A stretch of 64,000 nt of DNA, from assembly GCF_000381545.1 (NCBI RefSeq), contig NZ_KB906685.1, positions 62,001-126,000 on the forward strand, written 5' to 3'. The notes beneath the pieces were generated by a model. The model worked only from the letters and a program-made list of their open reading frames with translations. It did no database searches and was not told the DNA's origin. The position numbers were made by a program, and so were the translations under genes. Below are positions 61,397 to 64,000 of the stretch, piece by piece. Positions within the stretch are counted from its first letter, which is position 1. The number at the start of each line of letters is the position of its first letter. This DNA comes from Rhodonellum psychrophilum GCM71 = DSM 17998. GTDB lineage: Bacteria > Bacteroidota > Bacteroidia > Cytophagales > Cyclobacteriaceae.

Positions 61397-62593
61397 TCAG
61401 CTTTTTGCCGTCTTCCTTCTGGCAATTTCTCTTTTGATCAAATCAAATTCCCTGCTGCTTTGGCCGGAAACTGAGGTGTTCTCTTCTGCCCTTCTTCCGA
61501 GATAGGGCATTACTTTTTCTACTGGCCCATAGGGGACATATTTGGCGACATTGTATCCGGCTTTTGCCAAATTGAAGGAGATGTTGTCGCTCATTCCATA
61601 AAGCTGAGCAAAATAAATCCGCTCATCGGCAGGTTGAAGTCCGTGAAGGGAAATCAATTCTGTCAGCAGTTTATTGCTTTGTTCATTATGGGAGCCACAG
61701 ACCAAATGGATACTGTCTTTGTTTTCCAGGCAATACCGCAAAGCGGCATCATAATCTCGGTCAGATGCAGCTTTATTGGGCTGGATTGGGCTTGGGTAAG
61801 CCATTTCCAGCGCCCTTTTCCTTTCTTTTTCCATGTAGGCACCCCGCACCAGTTTTGCCCCTAGGAGATATCCTTTTTCCAAGGCTGTTTTGTGGGCATC
61901 CTTTAACCTGTCCAACATGTCATGTCGATACATTTGGTAGGTGTTGTATACGATGCAATTTTCACGGTTGTACTTTTCCATTGCGACATAGGCCATTTGA
62001 TCGATGACATCTTGGAACCAGGATTCCTCAGCATCGACCAGAACCTTCGTCTTGGAAGCGAACCCTTTTTTGCACAATTCATCCACCCGCGATTTTATAT
62101 TTTCAAACGCTTCCTGTTCTTTTTTGTCGAGCTTTTTTCCTTCCTGAATTTTGGTCATCAGCTCAAAATCTCCCAAACCGGTAACCTTGAATACACCAAA
62201 AGGCATGTTTCCATCACCAGCAGATCGCTCAATGGTTCTGAGAATTTCTCTTTTGGTGGCATCGAAACTTTCCTCGTTTCCTTCGCCTTCCACCGAATAA
62301 TCCAAGATGGTTCGGATATGGTACTTTGCCAAGGTGTCCAAAGTTGGCTGACAATCGGCGATGGTTTCCCCTCCGCAGAAGTGACCGAACATGGTCTTCT
62401 TCATGATGCCTTTGATGGGCAATCGGAGTTTAAAAGCAAGATTGGCCAGTTTTACGCCAAGGCTCACTAGAGTATTGTTGTTCATCGTGCCAAAGATGAG
62501 GTGCATTTTTCTCAGCTCAGCATCTGATTTAGAAGCGAAAGCGACTTCTAAGTTCTCAAAAGAAATATTGGGTTTTACGGGCATATAGCGCAT
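61397..62593 (-). CDS. Proline dehydrogenase family protein
   Basis: About 398 residues from ATG (complement 62591-62593); 62584 is an alternative. A frame open to 62740 precedes it but runs through the promoter region. (beta/alpha)8 PutA-type fold with ILDYSVEGEGNEESFD, KVLVDAEESWFQDVID, YNTYQMYRHDMLDRLKDA, KLVRGAYMEKERKRA (the RGAY signature) and VCGSHNEQSN. The carboxyl end has YLGRRAEENTSV, the conserved R-R-x-x-E. Oxidises proline with FAD in the first step of its breakdown. Confidence 0.92.
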   Translation of the reverse strand: MRYMPVKPNISFENLEVAFASKSDAELRKMHLIFGTMNNNTLVSLGVKLANLAFKLRLPIKGIMKKTMFGHFCGGETIADCQPTLDTLAKYHIRTILDYSVEGEGNEESFDATKREILRTIERSAGDGNMPFGVFKVTGLGDFELMTKIQEGKKLDKKEQEAFENIKSRVDELCKKGFASKTKVLVDAEESWFQDVIDQMAYVAMEKYNRENCIVYNTYQMYRHDMLDRLKDAHKTALEKGYLLGAKLVRGAYMEKERKRALEMAYPSPIQPNKAASDRDYDAALRYCLENKDSIHLVCGSHNEQSNKLLTELISLHGLQPADERIYFAQLYGMSDNISFNLAKAGYNVAKYVPYGPVEKVMPYLGRRAEENTSVSGQSSREFDLIKREIARRKTAKS

Positions 62594-62777
62594 ATCAAGA
62601 GACAAATATATCAAAAAAACCGCATGGGCAGGATTTTGTTCGTTGATTTGTAGAAGCTTTTGGAAGGAAAATATGCTTTTTGAAAATAAAATCGAAGGAT
62701 GAACCAAGACTTTGTTTGAATTCAAAAAAACCGTGGCCAATAAACAGAACCTTTGTCTAAATTGTTGAATGATCTAA

Positions 62778-63872
62778 ATGACAAACCAATTGAAAACCTA
62801 TCCATTGAAAGACTGGGGGCTTGATATTCAAAACCCCTTAATCATTGCAGGTCCCTGTAGTGTTGAAACTGCCGAACAGCTTGACAAAACCGTGGAGGGA
62901 CTGGTCAAGCAAGGTGTCAAAATCATACGGGCGGGTGTATGGAAACCAAGAACGCGCCCCAATACCTTTGAGGGTGTGGGTAGCATTGCATTTCCTTGGA
63001 TCCAAGAAGCAAAGGAAAAATACAAGGTTAAATTTGCCGTTGAGGTCGCTTCCCCAGCGCATGTAGAGGAGGCCTTGAAAAACAACATTGACCTTTTGTG
63101 GATCGGGGCGAGATCCACGGCAAATCCATTTACGGTCCAAGACATTGCCGACAGTTTGAAGGGTGTGGATATACCTGTACTGATCAAGAACCCCATCAAT
63201 CCTGACCTTGCCCTTTGGATCGGGGCATTGGAAAGAATCCATGAAGCGGGAATCACAAAAATCGGGGCCATTCACCGTGGCTTTTCCAATTTCAACGATA
63301 CGCACTTCCGCAACAGCCCCATGTGGCAAATCCCCATTGAATTCAAAACGAGATTTCCCGATATTCCTTTGATCAATGATCCCAGTCACATCTGTGGAAA
63401 AAGAGCCTTGATTCCTCAAGTGGCACAAATGGCCTTGGATCTGAATTTTGATGGATTGATGATTGAATCCCATTTCCATCCTGACGCAGCTTGGTCGGAT
63501 GCCGAGCAGCAGCTCAGGCCTGAGGATTTGGGCTTGCTTCTGGCAAGCCTTAAAACCAGGCAGGTCTTTGTGGATGATCCTGCATTTGCCTCCCAATTGC
63601 AATCCATTCGTGAACAAATCGATGATACGGACAGGGAAATTTTAGAACTCTTGAGCAGAAGGATGGGGCTGGTCGAAAAAGTGGGGGAGTACAAGAAAAT
63701 AAACAATGTAGCCGTCTTCCAGATCGAACGTTGGAAAAAGGTTTTCCAGACCAGACCCGAATGGGCGATAGCACTCAATCTAAATCCTGAGTTTGTAAAA
63801 GAATTATATAAAATGATTCATACCGAATCCATCAAAAAACAGACAGAAGTTATGGAAAGACATCTTTCTTGA
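62778..63872 (+). CDS. Bifunctional 3-deoxy-7-phosphoheptulonate synthase / chorismate mutase type II
   Basis: 364 residues. DAHP synthase domain (about 15-260): IIAGPCSVETAEQL, VWKPRTRPNTFEGVG, LIKNPINPDLALWIGALER, GAIHRGFSNF, SHICGKR and GLMIESHFHPDAAWSDA. Then a C-terminal AroQ helical domain (about 275-360) with REQIDDTDREILELLSRRM and KVGEYK. This fusion order (DAHPS then CM) is common in Bacteroidota and links the first shikimate step to the Phe/Tyr branch for feedback control. Divergent from the proline dehydrogenase gene. Confidence 0.95.
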   Translation: MTNQLKTYPLKDWGLDIQNPLIIAGPCSVETAEQLDKTVEGLVKQGVKIIRAGVWKPRTRPNTFEGVGSIAFPWIQEAKEKYKVKFAVEVASPAHVEEALKNNIDLLWIGARSTANPFTVQDIADSLKGVDIPVLIKNPINPDLALWIGALERIHEAGITKIGAIHRGFSNFNDTHFRNSPMWQIPIEFKTRFPDIPLINDPSHICGKRALIPQVAQMALDLNFDGLMIESHFHPDAAWSDAEQQLRPEDLGLLLASLKTRQVFVDDPAFASQLQSIREQIDDTDREILELLSRRMGLVEKVGEYKKINNVAVFQIERWKKVFQTRPEWAIALNLNPEFVKELYKMIHTESIKKQTEVMERHLS

Positions 63873-63952
63873 GGAGGAGTATTGGTTTCTTGTCAAAATA
63901 TTATTTTGAAAATGGTCATCAAACTTAGCATAATTTCTGATTAAGCAATTCT

Positions 63953-63979
63953 TTTGATTTTTATTGAAGAAAAATCAAA
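63953..63979. terminator. Weak AT-rich hairpin after the DAHP synthase gene
   Basis: TTTGATTTTT / AAAAATCAAA, 10-bp perfect stem with a 7-nt loop about 80 nt after the stop. Nearly all A/T, so a weak terminator at best. Confidence 0.35.
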
Positions 63980-64000
63980 TAAAATAGCTGAATTTTATTT

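Noticed and set aside
62838-63617. 259-codon minus-strand ORF across the DAHP synthase gene
   Set aside because: Pure shadow of a well-conserved enzyme; composition reflects the reverse complement.
1-64000. CRISPR arrays, tRNA/rRNA genes, transposases, integrases
   Set aside because: Looked for regular short repeats, cloverleaf-like GGTTCGA-type blocks and transposase motifs; none was convincing in the intergenic regions.

Overview
The window looks like chromosome from a member of the Bacteroidota, most probably order Cytophagales, family Cyclobacteriaceae (Algoriphagus/Aquiflexum-like). The reasons are the moderately AT-rich sequence with long AT-rich intergenic stretches, lipoprotein and families typical of this phylum (DUF6503-like 'EAHGG' lipoproteins, GH113, GH109, MerTP-type fusion, Bacteroidota-type LptD, DAHP synthase fused to chorismate mutase), and the general lack of strong Shine-Dalgarno sequences. 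The assignment is inferred from gene content; no rRNA or tRNA marker is present. No CRISPR array, complete insertion sequence or tRNA was seen.

Layout. (1) 1-10.1 kb: the 3' end of a nonribosomal peptide locus. It holds the end of a class III aminotransferase, two tandem and clearly paralogous NRPS modules (each C-A-T-TE), and a translationally coupled Sfp-type phosphopantetheinyl transferase. (2) 10.5-25.9 kb: an exopolysaccharide locus of the Wzx/Wzy type. It has a Wza-like export lipoprotein, a Wzc-like tyrosine kinase, flippase, polymerase, glycosyltransferases, a DUF354 protein and a polysaccharide deacetylase. An oppositely oriented block (two GT4 enzymes and a PL20-like lyase) follows, and then the polyprenyl-phosphate sugar-1-phosphate (priming) transferase. 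(3) 26-32.2 kb: a co-directional run with a secreted Gfo/Idh/MocA protein, lipoproteins, a GT-C membrane glycosyltransferase and a GH113-like glycosidase. (4) 32.2-39.3 kb: a patchy region with three gene remnants (MerTP-type mercury transporter, an outer-membrane protein C-terminus, a flavoprotein disulfide reductase). Between them lie intact genes for DoxX-like, AraC, AhpD-like, voltage-sensor-like, HAD and DinB proteins.

(5) 39.4-45.4 kb: DUF427, then a tightly overlapping BCCT transporter-EgtB-EgtD operon (thiohistidine/ergothioneine-type chemistry), small membrane proteins and a GH109-like Gfo/Idh/MocA enzyme. (6) 45.5-64 kb: mostly housekeeping genes. These are a folB-DivIVA-WD40 operon with ChaN and DUF4268 genes, a second PPTase, an acyl-CoA carboxylase beta chain, an N-acetylmuramoyl-L-alanine amidase divergent from LptD, arginine deiminase, lysS, proline dehydrogenase and DAHP synthase/chorismate mutase.

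Points most worth a second look: tandem C-A-T-TE modules with the same predicted substrate pocket; a pore-less voltage-sensor-like protein whose start overlaps the end of a HAD phosphatase-fold gene; the BCCT-EgtB-EgtD operon; a degenerate intergenic repeat present twice, 34 kb apart; a perfect 18-bp hairpin 12 nt before the AraC start codon; and the cluster of decayed genes with a mercury-resistance flavour.
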